DNA of 64,000 bases, from positions 186,001-250,000 of the forward strand of contig NZ_BDBC01000017.1 in assembly GCF_001612785.1 (NCBI RefSeq), given 5' to 3'. This stretch comes from Nocardia beijingensis NBRC 16342 (GTDB lineage: Bacteria > Actinomycetota > Actinomycetes > Mycobacteriales > Mycobacteriaceae). The position numbers and the translations under genes are program-made. The notes beneath the pieces were generated by a model. That model was not told the DNA's origin. It did not search any database and worked only from the letters and a program-made list of their open reading frames with translations. Below, one piece after another: positions 50,283 to 60,191 of the stretch; the stretch's first letter is position 1; each line of letters starts with the position of its first letter.

Positions 50283-53033
50283 GTGAGTCAGCCGTCGCGG
50301 ATCGACACAGGTGAGCTGCGCGCGATGGTATCCACCTTGGAGCGGCTCATTGCCGACGCTTCCCGGACGGTCGGCGAACTGAAAGCGGCGATCGCTTCCG
50401 CCGAAGGGCTCGTCGGCGGCGACCCGGTCGATCATGCCGCGGCACCGCCCGTCCTGGCGCACGGACTGCTCGCACCGGAAGCACCGGCCGAGCCCGAGCC
50501 GAAGGCGAGGCCGACTCCATGGTCCCGGAAGAACCAGGAGACGCCCTGGTCCAGGCGTGTGGTCCGACCGTGCCCCACGGTGCCGAGCACACCGGTTCAC
50601 GTGGCCGCGCCCCGCGGGATCGGCGTCCCGGCAGCGGAGTTGTCCGCACCCGCACGTGGACCAGCCGCGGGTCGCCATTCGGACTTCCAGCCCGCGGGTC
50701 ATCGAGCCGATGCCATCGATGAGCCGGTCTCGGTCCGGCGCGCCGTTGCCGCTGATGGTCCTCCACCCACCGTCACCGCCGCTTCGGCGCCGATCCGGGG
50801 GACAGACCGGGGCGAACACTCCGCGCTTCGCCGTCGAACCGATGCCGTAACCGCCGGACGGACGGATACTCCGGCCGGCACTGCACACGACGTCGGAAGA
50901 GCGCGACCCACCGAGGACCTCACACAGATCGAGACTCCGCGCCACCAGGTGTCTGCTCCGCGTGCCGCCGTCGGCAGTCGCCCACCTCGCCCGCACCTCG
51001 ACCCAGCCGACTCGCCACCGCTCGTGCGGCCGGCGACCCGCGCACCAGGTCCACGCAGCGGGTCGGCGCCGGACGAGCCAACTGATTTCACCGACGCCTC
51101 CGCAGCGGCCGATTCGGTAAGCGCCGCCGCGGAGGGACACCAGCCCTCGTCGCGGTGGACCGATGCCCGAGACGCGCATCAACCCATCCAGCAGGCGGGT
51201 GCCACACACCACCCGACACCGACCCGTCAGGACACGCCATTCGGCGAGGACGACTCGGTACCCCACCCACCGACGGCCCTTGCCGAGCAGACGCCGAACC
51301 CGCCGACAGCCACCACACTCCGTCCAGAGTCCATCCCCGAGATCGACTCCGAGAGCCATCCCGCAGCTGAGCGGCAGACAACCTCAGACCAGTCGATCGG
51401 CGACGCGAACCTTCCCGGCCGCCGACCGATGATCAGTGCCGACGACTCGGTACCGCACTCTCAGACCACCGCTGCCGAACAGGAGGCACCCGCCGAGGCA
51501 TCCACCACGCACCTCCCCGAACCCTCCCGCCAGATCGACGCCACAGACCACCCCGCAGCCGAGCAGACGACCTCGGCACCCGATCACCCGAGCGGCGACG
51601 CGAATCTCTCCCAGACGACGATCAGCACCGGCGACTCGGCAGACGACCCGACGACGGACGCCGCCGAGCAAGCGCCATCCGCCCCGACAGCTACCGCGCC
51701 ACGCTCCCAGCCCGTTCCCCGGATCGATGCCACGGACGATTCCGCGGCCGAGCAGCGGGCGGGCTCCACGCCCAGCGATGACGAACCCGTATCGCGGCAG
51801 CAAGCCGGTACCGTGCCCGTCTCAGCCCCTCTTCCGTGGCTCGATGCTCTGCGCTTTTCCTGGCTCGACGCCCCGAACGGCCCACAGACCAGCGCGGGAG
51901 CGACGGACACCGCGTCGGGCCACGAGACGGGACCGCGCCCGCATGCGATAGAGGCAGACAGCGTCGCCCAACAGTGGAGCAGCACAGACAACTTCGAAGC
52001 CAGCAGGGGAACCGGCCACCCGGCAAGCGGCGGACCTGCCAATTCCGTGCCCTTCGCTTCGCACGACCGCCCCGGGACCGCCGCACCGGACCGGAAACCC
52101 GACGCGGCCAGCCAGACGATCGAAGTCAGCGATACCGCACACCGACCGGGACATACTCGGCACGCCGCTGACGACGCCGATCCCGTCGGCACGGCCCACA
52201 GCTCGACACGACCAGACGGCGCGCACCCTCCCCAAGCCGGTTCGCGCACGAGTAGCGCTGCGAACTCCAGCTCGCAGCGGAGCGATCCGGCGACTCCGAA
52301 GCGGACCGGCAGCACAGGCGCCACACCAGTCCAACGGACCGACCCCACCCGGAAAAACGGTCGCGCACTCATCGAACGCGGCGACGCCGCACGCCGCCCC
52401 GCGGTCGCCCAGCAGGCCGACGCCCCCGACCCGGCCGAGGCGCTTCGCATCGCGCGGGAGATGTCGGCGCGGCACGGGTTGGAAGTCGTCGGGTTCGAGA
52501 CCGGGAATGTCGGTCTCCAGGTGATCCGTGAGATCGCCTCCGCCATCGATGAGCTGCTCACGAAATACCCGATGCCGCTGCGTGGCGTCGAACTCACCGA
52601 TGACGCTCAGCCTCGCCCGCGACCGGACCGCGACCCGACGGCCGCGCAGTCCGCCGACGCCCCGATCTGGTTGCTCCTCGACCGCGCGGCCTTGTCTCCG
52701 CCGCGGTCGGCGCAGGTGGAGACACGCAGGATCTTTCGGCGCCGCGGGCCTGCCGAGCGGCCCGTGTACACGGCGGTGGTGCGCGAATTCGCGGGGGCGC
52801 TCGATGTCGCGGGGGCGTTCCGGGCTCGGCAAGAAGCTCTGCGAACGTTGATCAACGAGTCACTTCGGGGCGGCGGCGGTGGGCTCGGACTGCTCGATCC
52901 CGGTCGCGCTTTGATCGACGGTTTCACCGAAGTGGCGCTGCGCGGCGAGCGAGCCGGTGCGACGGCCAAGGAATTGCACGGCGCGCTGGTCAAAATGGCC
53001 CGAGTGGAGTCCTCCGACGATCTGTCGGCATGA
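50283..53033 (+). CDS. Large disordered protein with degenerate zincin-like C-terminal domain
   Basis: 916 residues. Residues 1-45 form a helix with coiled-coil-like heptads (MSQPSRIDTGELRAMVSTLE, RLIADASRTVGELKAAI). Residues about 50-700 are Pro/Thr/Ala/Asp-rich and disordered, with a loose repeat around 350-500 (for example TDHPAAEQTTSAPDHPSGDA). Residues about 715-916 form a folded domain, ALRIAREMSARHGLEVVGFE onward. Its phrase RPVYTAVVREFAGALDVAG recalls the HEFGHALD zinc-protease motif of actinobacterial polymorphic-toxin-type proteins, but the HExxH is lost; LLDPGRALIDGFTEVALRGE also fits that family. The family match is from memory and tentative. No signal peptide is seen. Confidence 0.7.
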   Translation: MSQPSRIDTGELRAMVSTLERLIADASRTVGELKAAIASAEGLVGGDPVDHAAAPPVLAHGLLAPEAPAEPEPKARPTPWSRKNQETPWSRRVVRPCPTVPSTPVHVAAPRGIGVPAAELSAPARGPAAGRHSDFQPAGHRADAIDEPVSVRRAVAADGPPPTVTAASAPIRGTDRGEHSALRRRTDAVTAGRTDTPAGTAHDVGRARPTEDLTQIETPRHQVSAPRAAVGSRPPRPHLDPADSPPLVRPATRAPGPRSGSAPDEPTDFTDASAAADSVSAAAEGHQPSSRWTDARDAHQPIQQAGATHHPTPTRQDTPFGEDDSVPHPPTALAEQTPNPPTATTLRPESIPEIDSESHPAAERQTTSDQSIGDANLPGRRPMISADDSVPHSQTTAAEQEAPAEASTTHLPEPSRQIDATDHPAAEQTTSAPDHPSGDANLSQTTISTGDSADDPTTDAAEQAPSAPTATAPRSQPVPRIDATDDSAAEQRAGSTPSDDEPVSRQQAGTVPVSAPLPWLDALRFSWLDAPNGPQTSAGATDTASGHETGPRPHAIEADSVAQQWSSTDNFEASRGTGHPASGGPANSVPFASHDRPGTAAPDRKPDAASQTIEVSDTAHRPGHTRHAADDADPVGTAHSSTRPDGAHPPQAGSRTSSAANSSSQRSDPATPKRTGSTGATPVQRTDPTRKNGRALIERGDAARRPAVAQQADAPDPAEALRIAREMSARHGLEVVGFETGNVGLQVIREIASAIDELLTKYPMPLRGVELTDDAQPRPRPDRDPTAAQSADAPIWLLLDRAALSPPRSAQVETRRIFRRRGPAERPVYTAVVREFAGALDVAGAFRARQEALRTLINESLRGGGGGLGLLDPGRALIDGFTEVALRGERAGATAKELHGALVKMARVESSDDLSA

Positions 53034-53045
53034 GACCGATCGGCC

Positions 53046-54305
53046 TTATACGTTCAACTCCCCCGCAACCCGCTCCAAGCGGCTTTCGGTGTAGGACGCG
53101 ATCTGATCGACCACCACGCGCACGCGGGCGGTGTCGTCGGCCGCGGCGTTCCAGAACGGCAGCAACAGCGGGTCGAGACTGCCGGGAGCGGTGGCGAGCA
53201 GCCGCTCGGCCACGGCGAGGATGCGTTCGCGCTGGGCGGCCTGCCGCAGCCGGTGCGCGGGGTCGGACATCACATAGCGCAACGCGACGGTCTTCAGCAG
53301 CGCCACCTCGGCGGCGACGATGCGCGGCACCTCCAGATCCGCGTGGTACCTGGACAGCGGCTGCGGTCCGGCCGCCGCTCGCGTCGCCATGATCGCGGCG
53401 GTGGCGAAGCGGCCGACGAGTTCGCTGGTGAGACGCTTGAGCGCGACCGATGCGGTGAACGTGCCGTCGTATCCGGACGCCGCCGCGACCACCGGGAGTT
53501 CCGACAGCCGTTGCGCGGCGGCGATCAACTCGTCGGCGGCCAGCGAGTGCTGGAACTGGCCGAGCGCGGCCAGCGCGTCCTGTTCGGCCGGGTCGGCCAG
53601 CGCGCGCAGATCGATCCGGCCCGCGATGACGCCGTCCTCGACGTCGTGCACCGAGTAGGCGACGTCGTCGGACCAGTCCATGATCTGGCATTCGAGGCTG
53701 CGGCGCCCCTCCGGCGCTCCCTTGCGGATCCACTCCAGGCGCTCGGTGTCGACCTCGTAGGCGCCGAACTTGGTGCCGGGACCGGTCCGGCCCCAGGGGT
53801 ATTTGAGCGCGGCGTCGAGGGCGGCGCGGGTCAGGTTGAGACCCGCGCTCGCGCCGTCCGGCTCCAGCACCTTCGGTTCGAGGCGGGTGAGGATGCGCAG
53901 GTTCTGCGCGTTGCCTTCGAATCCGCCGAAGGCGTCGGCGAAGGTGTCGAGGGCTTTCTCGCCGTTGTGGCCGTAGGGCGGATGGCCGATGTCGTGGGCG
54001 AGGCCGGCCAGGTCGACCAGGTCCGGGTCGCAGCCGAGGCCGTCGGCGATGCTGCGGCCGATCTGGGCCACCTCGAGCGAATGGGTGAGCCGGGTGCGCG
54101 GGGTGTCCGCCTCGCGCGGGCCCATGACCTGTGTCTTGTCGGCCAGTCTGCGCAGCGCGGCGGAGTGCAGCACGCGGGCGCGGTCGCGGGCGAATTCGGT
54201 GCGGTGGCCGGCCTCGAACTCGCTGCGCGGCGGGCCGAGTCCCGCGGTCTTGGCGCTCTCGACGACGAGGCGTTCGGTGTCGTGATCGGTGTACCGGTCG
54301 CTCAT
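53046..54305 (-). CDS. dgt: Deoxyguanosinetriphosphate triphosphohydrolase-like protein
   Basis: 419 residues. HD hydrolase: [39 protein letters not shown] (metal His), [20 protein letters not shown] (HD), [19 protein letters not shown]. It fits the dGTPase-like family acting on dNTPs. The start [20 protein letters not shown] is taken at 54305; a longer frame to 54719 is rejected because it overlaps the next gene and lacks a ribosome site. Order next to dnaG is as in mycobacteria. Confidence 0.93.
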   Translation of the reverse strand: MSDRYTDHDTERLVVESAKTAGLGPPRSEFEAGHRTEFARDRARVLHSAALRRLADKTQVMGPREADTPRTRLTHSLEVAQIGRSIADGLGCDPDLVDLAGLAHDIGHPPYGHNGEKALDTFADAFGGFEGNAQNLRILTRLEPKVLEPDGASAGLNLTRAALDAALKYPWGRTGPGTKFGAYEVDTERLEWIRKGAPEGRRSLECQIMDWSDDVAYSVHDVEDGVIAGRIDLRALADPAEQDALAALGQFQHSLAADELIAAAQRLSELPVVAAASGYDGTFTASVALKRLTSELVGRFATAAIMATRAAAGPQPLSRYHADLEVPRIVAAEVALLKTVALRYVMSDPAHRLRQAAQRERILAVAERLLATAPGSLDPLLLPFWNAAADDTARVRVVVDQIASYTESRLERVAGELNV

Positions 54306-54312
54306 CGAGAGT

Positions 54313-54993
54313 TCACTGTCCCGCCGTGTAGGTGAAGTCGGCCGAGAAGTGGGTGAGCTGGTACCACAGCAGGGCGCCGGTCTCCCTGGCGATGCCATGG
54401 GCCTGGGATTCTCTGGTGTAGACGGCGGGGCCGGTTCTGGTGGGGGCGGTCCAGGCCGCCAGCCCCTCGTCGCGGGCCATGGTGCGGGTGCGCAGCGAGT
54501 GCCACGGATCGCTGACCAGCACCGCCGACGACATGTCTCGCGCGCGCATCGCCGTGACCACGGCTTCGATGCTGCGCAGCGTGTCCGATCCGGTTTCCAC
54601 GGCGAGGATCTTGTCGGCGGGCACGCCGCGCGCCTGCAGATAGTTCTTGCCGGAGGCGGCCTCGGTGAATATATCGCCCTCCTGTTTGCCGCCCACGGTG
54701 ACGATACGCGGCGCGACACCGGCCCGGAACAGCTTGTACGCCTGGTCGAGTCGCGCCTCGAACACCGAGGACGGCGTTCCGGAGTACTGCGCCGCGCCGA
54801 GCACGACGATCGCGTCGGCTTTCGTGTAGTCGTCGATGCGCGCGACCTGCCACACGCGGAAGGCGGTCCCGCCGACCAGCACCGCGCCCATCACGACGGA
54901 ACCGACGACCAGCCGCCGCGTCCAGCGCAGCAACCCGGCGCCGAAGCCCTGTGGCCGGGCGGATTCTGGCGCGGGGAGGGCTCGGGTGCGCAT
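54313..54993 (-). CDS. YdcF/SanA-type (DUF218) membrane protein
   Basis: 226 residues. One N-terminal membrane helix ([20 protein letters not shown]), then the DUF218 core: [78 protein letters not shown]. It differs from the other YdcF gene at 22 kb by having a single helix, like SanA. Likely involved in the envelope; activity unknown. It ends seven bases upstream of dgt and is probably in one operon. Confidence 0.85.
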   Translation of the reverse strand: MRTRALPAPESARPQGFGAGLLRWTRRLVVGSVVMGAVLVGGTAFRVWQVARIDDYTKADAIVVLGAAQYSGTPSSVFEARLDQAYKLFRAGVAPRIVTVGGKQEGDIFTEAASGKNYLQARGVPADKILAVETGSDTLRSIEAVVTAMRARDMSSAVLVSDPWHSLRTRTMARDEGLAAWTAPTRTGPAVYTRESQAHGIARETGALLWYQLTHFSADFTYTAGQ

Positions 54994-55063
54994 CGTTGGC
55001 AAATCCACTCCCCAAGTCTGCCAAAAGCGGCGCAGGCCACGGACCGCTTGCCGCCAGGGGCGG

Positions 55064-55741
55064 CTACCAGCCGCGGTCTCGCCAGGCCGGAAGGCTCGGA
55101 CGCTCGGCGCCGAGCGTGGTGTCGTCGCCGTGACCGGGGTAGACGAGGGTGTCGTCGGGGTAGCGATCGAAGAGCTTGGCCGAGACGTCGGTGAACAGCG
55201 AGGTGAAGTCCGCCGGGGAGGTGGTGCGCCCGACGCCGCCGGGGAACAGCGAGTCCCCGGTGAACAGATGCGTGCGTCCCGCTCCGTCGGTGAGCGCGAG
55301 GGTGATCGAACCAGGCGTGTGGCCGCGCAGGTGGATGACCTCGAAGGCCAGATCGCCGATGGTGACGGTGTCGCCATCGGCGAGCAGCCGATCGGGGCGG
55401 ACCGGCAGCGGGTCGGCGTCGAGCGGGTGCGCGGCGGTGGGCGCGCCGGTGGCCTCGGCGGTCTCGCGCAGCGCCAGCCAGTGGTCGCGGTGCTGATGGG
55501 TGGTGACGATCAGCTGGATCCGGCCGGGCGCCTCCTGTTCGACCAGGGCCGCGATGCGGTCGGGCTCGTTGGCGGCGTCGATGAGCAGGGCCGCGCCGGT
55601 GCTCGCGCACTGCACCAGGTAACAGTTGTTGTCCATGCCGCCGACCGACATCTTGACGATGCGGGCGCCGGGGACGTCACGCTGCTGCGGGTTCGAATCC
55701 GGTGACACGTGGCCGCTGTACGGGCGATCGATGGTGATCAC
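55064..55741 (-). CDS. MBL-fold metal hydrolase (glyoxalase II-like)
   Basis: 225 residues. Metal site: LIVTTHQHRDHWLALRETAE (THxHxDH), GHTPGSITLAL (His), LFTGDSLFPGGVGRT (Asp), VYPGHGDDTTL (His). N-terminal strand MDNNCYLVQCASTGAALLID is typical. It likely hydrolyses a thioester such as S-lactoyl-thiol, but the substrate is not shown by sequence. Divergent from the TPM gene, with only 30 bases between starts. Confidence 0.88.
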   Translation of the reverse strand: MITIDRPYSGHVSPDSNPQQRDVPGARIVKMSVGGMDNNCYLVQCASTGAALLIDAANEPDRIAALVEQEAPGRIQLIVTTHQHRDHWLALRETAEATGAPTAAHPLDADPLPVRPDRLLADGDTVTIGDLAFEVIHLRGHTPGSITLALTDGAGRTHLFTGDSLFPGGVGRTTSPADFTSLFTDVSAKLFDRYPDDTLVYPGHGDDTTLGAERPSLPAWRDRGW

Positions 55742-55771
55742 GAAACGATGCTATCGAGCTAGATTCGTGCC

Positions 55772-57745
55772 ATGTCACTGCCGTCGCCGATCCGCCTCGC
55801 TCGCTTGCTCGCGATCAGCGTCCTGCTGGCCGCGTTCGCCCTGCTGGGCGCTCCGACGAGCACGGCGGAACCGCCGCTGCGCATGAACACCTATGTGGAG
55901 AATCCTGCGGGCGTGCTCGATCAGAGTCAGCGCGATCGGGTGCGCGGCGCGGTGGACCGGCTCTACGCCGACCAGCAGCTCCGGCTGTGGGTGGTGTACG
56001 TGCGCGGCTTCGACGGGCTCGATCCGCGCGACTGGGCCAGGCGCACCGCCTCGATATCCGGATTCGGCCCCCGAGACCTGCTGCTCGCGGTCGCCACCGA
56101 GGACCGCGCGTACTGGCTGGAAGGCGAAGTGCCCGGCGAGGTCAGCGATTCCGAGCTCGACGACATCCTGATCGGCGAGGTCGAGCCGGCGCTGCGCGAC
56201 GGACGCTGGGCCGACGCGGGTGTCGCGACGGCCGACGGGCTGGACGCGGCCATGCGCGGCGGCGGGGTGAACGTTCGCGCCTTGCTCGTCATCGGCCTGC
56301 TGGTGGTGCTGGTGGCGGGCGGCCTCGTCTGGTACGCGCGCAGGCGGCGGCGCGAACGGTCCGCGGCCGAGCTGGCGGTGGCGCGGCAGCTGGACCCGGA
56401 GAACACGACGGCGCTGGCGGCACTGTCGCTGGAAGCGTTGCAAGCCCGCTCACGCGAGACGCTGGTGGAGATCGACAACGCGATCCGCACCAGCGGCGAG
56501 GAGCTCGAACTCGCCACCGGAGAGTTCGGCGCCACCGCGACCACTCCGTTCCGCAATGCTCTCGAGAATGCGAAAACCGCTGCCGCTCAGGCGTTCTCGA
56601 TCCGGCAGCGCTTGGACGACGCGATTCGGGAGACACCCGACCAACAGCGCGCGCTGCTGGTCGAGCTGATCGGCAAGGTGGGGCACGCCGATCGGGAACT
56701 GGACGCGCAGGTCGCGGAATTCGACGCCATGCGCGATCTGCTGCTCGACGCCCCGGCTCGGCTGGACGCCCTCACCAGGGACATCGTCGAGGTGACCGCC
56801 CGGATTCCCGCTTCGGAAGCCGAACTCGGCCGGCTCGCCGCCGCCCATCCGGCGAGTGTGCTCGCGCCGATCGAGGACAACGTGCGGATGGCACGCGAGC
56901 GCCTCGGGTTCGCGGAGCAGAACGTGGACGCGGGACGGGCCGCACTCGCCGAGCCGGTCGGCGAGCAAGGCGGCGCGGTCGCCGCCATTCGTTCCGCCGA
57001 GGCCGCGATCGGTCAGGCCCGCTCGCTGCTCGACGCCGTCGACAACGCCTCCAGCGCCATTCAGCAGGCCCGCGACGGCCTCCCCGGCGCGCTGGACGAA
57101 CTGCGCCGCGACCTCGCCTCCGCCGCCGAACTCGCCGACTACGGCGGGCCGGAGCTGGCCGCCGCCCGCACCGCCGCGCAGTCGGCACTGGAGCGGGCCG
57201 CGGCCACGGGTGACACCGATCCGCTGAGCGCCTTCCACGACGCGGTCACCGCCGACGCCGATCTGGACCGTGCCGTCGCGAGCGCCACCGATCGCAAACT
57301 CGCGGCCGAGGACCTGCGACGCAGGCTTGATCGAGCGCTCACCGACGCGGGCGCCCGGATCGGTTCGGCCGCCGACTACATCGGCACCCGCCGCGGCGGC
57401 ATCGACGCCGAAGCACGCACCCGTCTGTCGGAAGCACAGCGCAACCTCGACGAAGCGCGGCGTTCGAGCACGAGCGATCCCGCCGCAGCGCTGCGGCACG
57501 CACAGTCGGCGGCGGACCTGGCCGGGCGCGCGCTACAAGCGGCGCAGGCCAGCGTGCGGGCATGGGAGGCCCGACAGCTGCCCTCCGGAAGCGCCAACAC
57601 CGGCGCGGTGCTCGGCGGCATCCTGCTCGAAGGACTGCTGCGCGGGGCGGCCGGCGGCGCCCCGCGCCCCGGCGGCGGCTGGAGCCCCGGCTCGTACGGT
57701 GGTTCGTCCGGCTCCCGGCGTATCGGCCGCGGCGGCAGATTCTGA
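55772..57745 (+). CDS. TPM domain (TLP18.3/Psb32/MOLO-1) membrane protein, Rv2345-like
   Basis: 657 residues. Signal peptide MSLPSPIRLARLLAISVLLA. TPM domain at about 45-150: NPAGVLDQSQRDRVRGAVDR, LRLWVVYVRGFDGLDPRDWA, DLLLAVATEDRAYWLEGEV. One membrane helix at about 170 (LLVIGLLVVLVAGGLVWYAR). The long cytoplasmic part is coiled-coil, rich in Ala, Arg, Asp and Glu, and the C-terminus is Gly/Pro-rich (PRPGGGWSPGSYGG). Relatives in mycobacteria have the same order near dnaG and dgt. Function unknown. Confidence 0.85.
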   Translation: MSLPSPIRLARLLAISVLLAAFALLGAPTSTAEPPLRMNTYVENPAGVLDQSQRDRVRGAVDRLYADQQLRLWVVYVRGFDGLDPRDWARRTASISGFGPRDLLLAVATEDRAYWLEGEVPGEVSDSELDDILIGEVEPALRDGRWADAGVATADGLDAAMRGGGVNVRALLVIGLLVVLVAGGLVWYARRRRRERSAAELAVARQLDPENTTALAALSLEALQARSRETLVEIDNAIRTSGEELELATGEFGATATTPFRNALENAKTAAAQAFSIRQRLDDAIRETPDQQRALLVELIGKVGHADRELDAQVAEFDAMRDLLLDAPARLDALTRDIVEVTARIPASEAELGRLAAAHPASVLAPIEDNVRMARERLGFAEQNVDAGRAALAEPVGEQGGAVAAIRSAEAAIGQARSLLDAVDNASSAIQQARDGLPGALDELRRDLASAAELADYGGPELAAARTAAQSALERAAATGDTDPLSAFHDAVTADADLDRAVASATDRKLAAEDLRRRLDRALTDAGARIGSAADYIGTRRGGIDAEARTRLSEAQRNLDEARRSSTSDPAAALRHAQSAADLAGRALQAAQASVRAWEARQLPSGSANTGAVLGGILLEGLLRGAAGGAPRPGGGWSPGSYGGSSGSRRIGRGGRF

Positions 57746-57770
57746 CCTCGACCCGCGGCCATGGTTCCGG

Positions 57771-59057
57771 TCAGTGGGCCCCGGCCGCCGACAAGGCGGT
57801 CAGTTCGGCTTGCACTGCTTCGGGCAGGCCGTCGGCGTGTGGGCCGCCGAGTATGCCGACGGTCAGCTCCTGCGCGAAGGTGTAGACCAGATAGGTGACC
57901 ACGGCTGACGCGCCCGCGGACGGGCGGGGATGGGACGAGACGTAGACGATCTCGTAATCGGTGAGTTCGAGTGCGGCGGGCGTGCGGAACACGGGGACGA
58001 CGCCGGTGTTGGTGACCGCGATGTGCCCGGCCAGGGAATGAATCCTGGTCGTGCCGTAGTAATCCGGGAAGTGCAGCACGGATTGCTGCACGACGCCTTC
58101 GGACAGGTCACGGGCCAGTCGAGCCGAAATACGCTGGGCCAGTTCGACTGGACTGGCGGCCGGGTCCACCTCGTCCGCGAAGGAAGCCAGTCCGGCCATG
58201 TTGGTGCCCGACGACGCGGCGACCGGCGGGTCGAGCCGGTTGCGCAGGTCCACCGGATACAGGCAGCCCAAAGTGGTGGCGCCGCCGACTGTCTCGCGGG
58301 CGTAGGCGCGCAGCAGTGCGGCGGTCAGCAGGCCGTTCATCGTCGTACCGGATTTGCGCCCCAGCTCAGCGATTCGGGCGGTGGCCGCCCGGTTCAGCCG
58401 CACGCGCACCGGACGGGCGAGCGTGCTCGGCGCTGGTGTCGCGTGATCGGACGGAACATCGCGCGCCTCCGGTGGAAGCGGCACGGTCACGTCCTCGAAT
58501 CCGGACCTCTCGGTCGCGGTGATGCCGCGCGCCGCCACATACCACTCCAATGATTGCGGAATCCCTTGCGGCACAGCATCAGTCGTCCCGCCTTCGACCT
58601 GGCCGGTGTAGAAATCCCACAGCCGGGACAGCAGTTCCACGCAGTGGCCCGCATCGGCGACGCTGTGATGAGCGAACAGCGTGACACGCCACTCGTCCCC
58701 GCCCGAACCGATGACATCCAGATAGGCCAGCTGGACCGCCGGATCCAGCGCGGGAATGCCGATCACCGCCGGATCGCCCGCACGCACGGAGACCGGGACC
58801 CACCCCGTCTCGTCCGCGGCGAACAGATACCCCTGTCCCGCATCGTCTTCCACGATTCTGCAACCGATCACCGGATACGCGCGCCGCAACGTCGCGAACG
58901 CCGCCGACAACGCCGCCACGTCGAGCGCTCCCCGCACCGACACCGAGCGACCCGTATAGGTTCCGTGCCGCACGAACCGCTGCTCCGACGGCGCCAGCAC
59001 CCGGATCGGAGCGTCCTCATCCCACACCACACGGCAAGGGTGCTGCACTACCGGCAC
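57771..59057 (-). CDS. PapA-like acyltransferase (condensation-domain fold)
   Basis: About 428 residues. Catalytic motif HHSVADAGH (HHxxxDxxH) in VTLFAHHSVADAGHCVELLS. Other family marks: SVRGALDVAALSAAFATLRR, YPVDLRNRLDPPVAASSGTN, TNTGVVPVF. This resembles the PapA5-type acyltransferases that esterify complex lipids in mycobacteria and relatives. The start is uncertain: GTG at 59057 or 59048 are both plausible, and the frame is open to 59189. Divergent from the TenA-like gene with about 40 bases between. Confidence 0.8.
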   Translation of the reverse strand: MPVVQHPCRVVWDEDAPIRVLAPSEQRFVRHGTYTGRSVSVRGALDVAALSAAFATLRRAYPVIGCRIVEDDAGQGYLFAADETGWVPVSVRAGDPAVIGIPALDPAVQLAYLDVIGSGGDEWRVTLFAHHSVADAGHCVELLSRLWDFYTGQVEGGTTDAVPQGIPQSLEWYVAARGITATERSGFEDVTVPLPPEARDVPSDHATPAPSTLARPVRVRLNRAATARIAELGRKSGTTMNGLLTAALLRAYARETVGGATTLGCLYPVDLRNRLDPPVAASSGTNMAGLASFADEVDPAASPVELAQRISARLARDLSEGVVQQSVLHFPDYYGTTRIHSLAGHIAVTNTGVVPVFRTPAALELTDYEIVYVSSHPRPSAGASAVVTYLVYTFAQELTVGILGGPHADGLPEAVQAELTALSAAGAH

Positions 59058-59097
59058 GGTTGCAAACCGACCGGGCGGATACGGAAGACTGCGGGGT

Positions 59098-59709
59098 ATG
59101 AGTCTCGCGGCGCATCTGGAACGGATCGGCCTTCCCGCGGTGGAGGAACAACTCGCCCATCCCACCGTGCTCGGTATCGCCGAGGGCACCCTGCCCGAAC
59201 CGGTCTTCCGGTCCTGGCTGGAGCAGGACTACCTGTTCCTGCTCGATTACGTCCGGGTGTTCGCCCGCCTCGCATGGCAGGCTCCGGCAGCCCATCTCGG
59301 CGACCTGGTCGACCTCGCGCACGCCACCTACCACGAGGAGCTGTCGCTGCACCGGTCGCTGGCCGCCGAATTCGGCGCCGACCTCGACGGCGCGGTCAAA
59401 GGCCCCGCGTGCGCGGCGTACACCGCGTTCCTGCTCGACTCCGCCGCCTCCTACGGCGAAGGTCTCGCCGCCTTGTACCCGTGCATGTGGGGATACTCCA
59501 CGCTCGGCGCGCGGCTGGCCGAGTACCCGCCCGCCGAACCGCGCTATCGCCGCTGGGTGGACACCTACGCCGATCCCGGATTCGCCGCCCTCACCCGCCG
59601 CTGCGCGCAGATGATCGACGAGTCCGGGGCCGACCCGGCGCGGGCGGAAGAGTTGTTCCGCGCGGGGCTGCGGCACGAGCTGGCGTTCTGGGACGTCCCG
59701 CTGACCTGA
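59098..59709 (+). CDS. TenA-like (thiaminase II family) protein
   Basis: 203 residues, all-helical: SLAAHLERIGLPAVEEQLAH, FRSWLEQDYLFLLDYVRVFA, HEELSLHRSLAAEFGAD, GLAALYPCMWGYSTLGARLA, and a closing GLRHELAFWDVPLT. These match the TenA/PqqC heme-oxygenase-like fold, with the family P-C-x-W-x-Y motif. Which TenA subtype it is, and whether it salvages thiamin pyrimidines or does another job, cannot be settled here. Confidence 0.8.
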   Translation: MSLAAHLERIGLPAVEEQLAHPTVLGIAEGTLPEPVFRSWLEQDYLFLLDYVRVFARLAWQAPAAHLGDLVDLAHATYHEELSLHRSLAAEFGADLDGAVKGPACAAYTAFLLDSAASYGEGLAALYPCMWGYSTLGARLAEYPPAEPRYRRWVDTYADPGFAALTRRCAQMIDESGADPARAEELFRAGLRHELAFWDVPLT

Positions 59710-59768
59710 ATCCTGTTGCCCGGGACGATCGCAGCGCGTCGTCGGCCGTGTGGACCTACGCTGACATC

Positions 59769-60155
59769 GTGAGTCAAGACCACGTGCGAGCCTCCGACGC
59801 GGATCGGGAGAAGATCATCGACCGGCTGCGCCTCGCGATGAACGAGGGCAGGCTGTCGCTCGCCGAATTCGACGACCGGCTGCAACAGGTGTACGCCGCC
59901 AAGACCTACGGCGAGCTGACGCCGTTGCTGTCGGATCTCCCCGCGCAACGGAAAGCACATCCCGCGCCCGCCAAGGGCATCCCGCAGTGGATCACGATCA
60001 TGTGGACGCCGTGGGTGTTCGTCAACGTGCTGTGCGTGGCGATCTACCTGGCCACCGGCGCGGGCTACTTCTGGCCGTTCTGGGTGGCGGTGCCGTGGGG
60101 CCTGGCGCTGCTCATCCCGACCACCATCGGCATCGTCACCCGCAAGAAGGACTGA
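59769..60155 (+). CDS. DUF1707-type SHOCT-like membrane protein
   Basis: 128 residues. The N-terminus ASDADREKIIDRLRLAMNEG then RLSLAEFDDRLQQVYAAKTY is the DUF1707 domain. Two membrane helices follow (WTPWVFVNVLCVAIYLAT, FWPFWVAVPWGLALLIPTT). The GTG at 59769 gives a family-like start; an earlier GTG at 59748 is possible. A membrane-bound small protein of unknown role, common in actinobacteria. Confidence 0.8.
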   Translation: MSQDHVRASDADREKIIDRLRLAMNEGRLSLAEFDDRLQQVYAAKTYGELTPLLSDLPAQRKAHPAPAKGIPQWITIMWTPWVFVNVLCVAIYLATGAGYFWPFWVAVPWGLALLIPTTIGIVTRKKD

Positions 60156-60158
60156 CCG

Positions 60159-60183
60159 ACGGCGCCCCGCAACGGGGCGCCGT
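60159..60183. terminator. Bidirectional hairpin between DUF1707 and glyS
   Basis: ACGGCGCCCCG pairs with CGGGGCGCCGT across a three-base loop, between two convergent genes (stops at 60155 and 60192). Confidence 0.8.
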
Positions 60184-60191
60184 GCCGCGAC

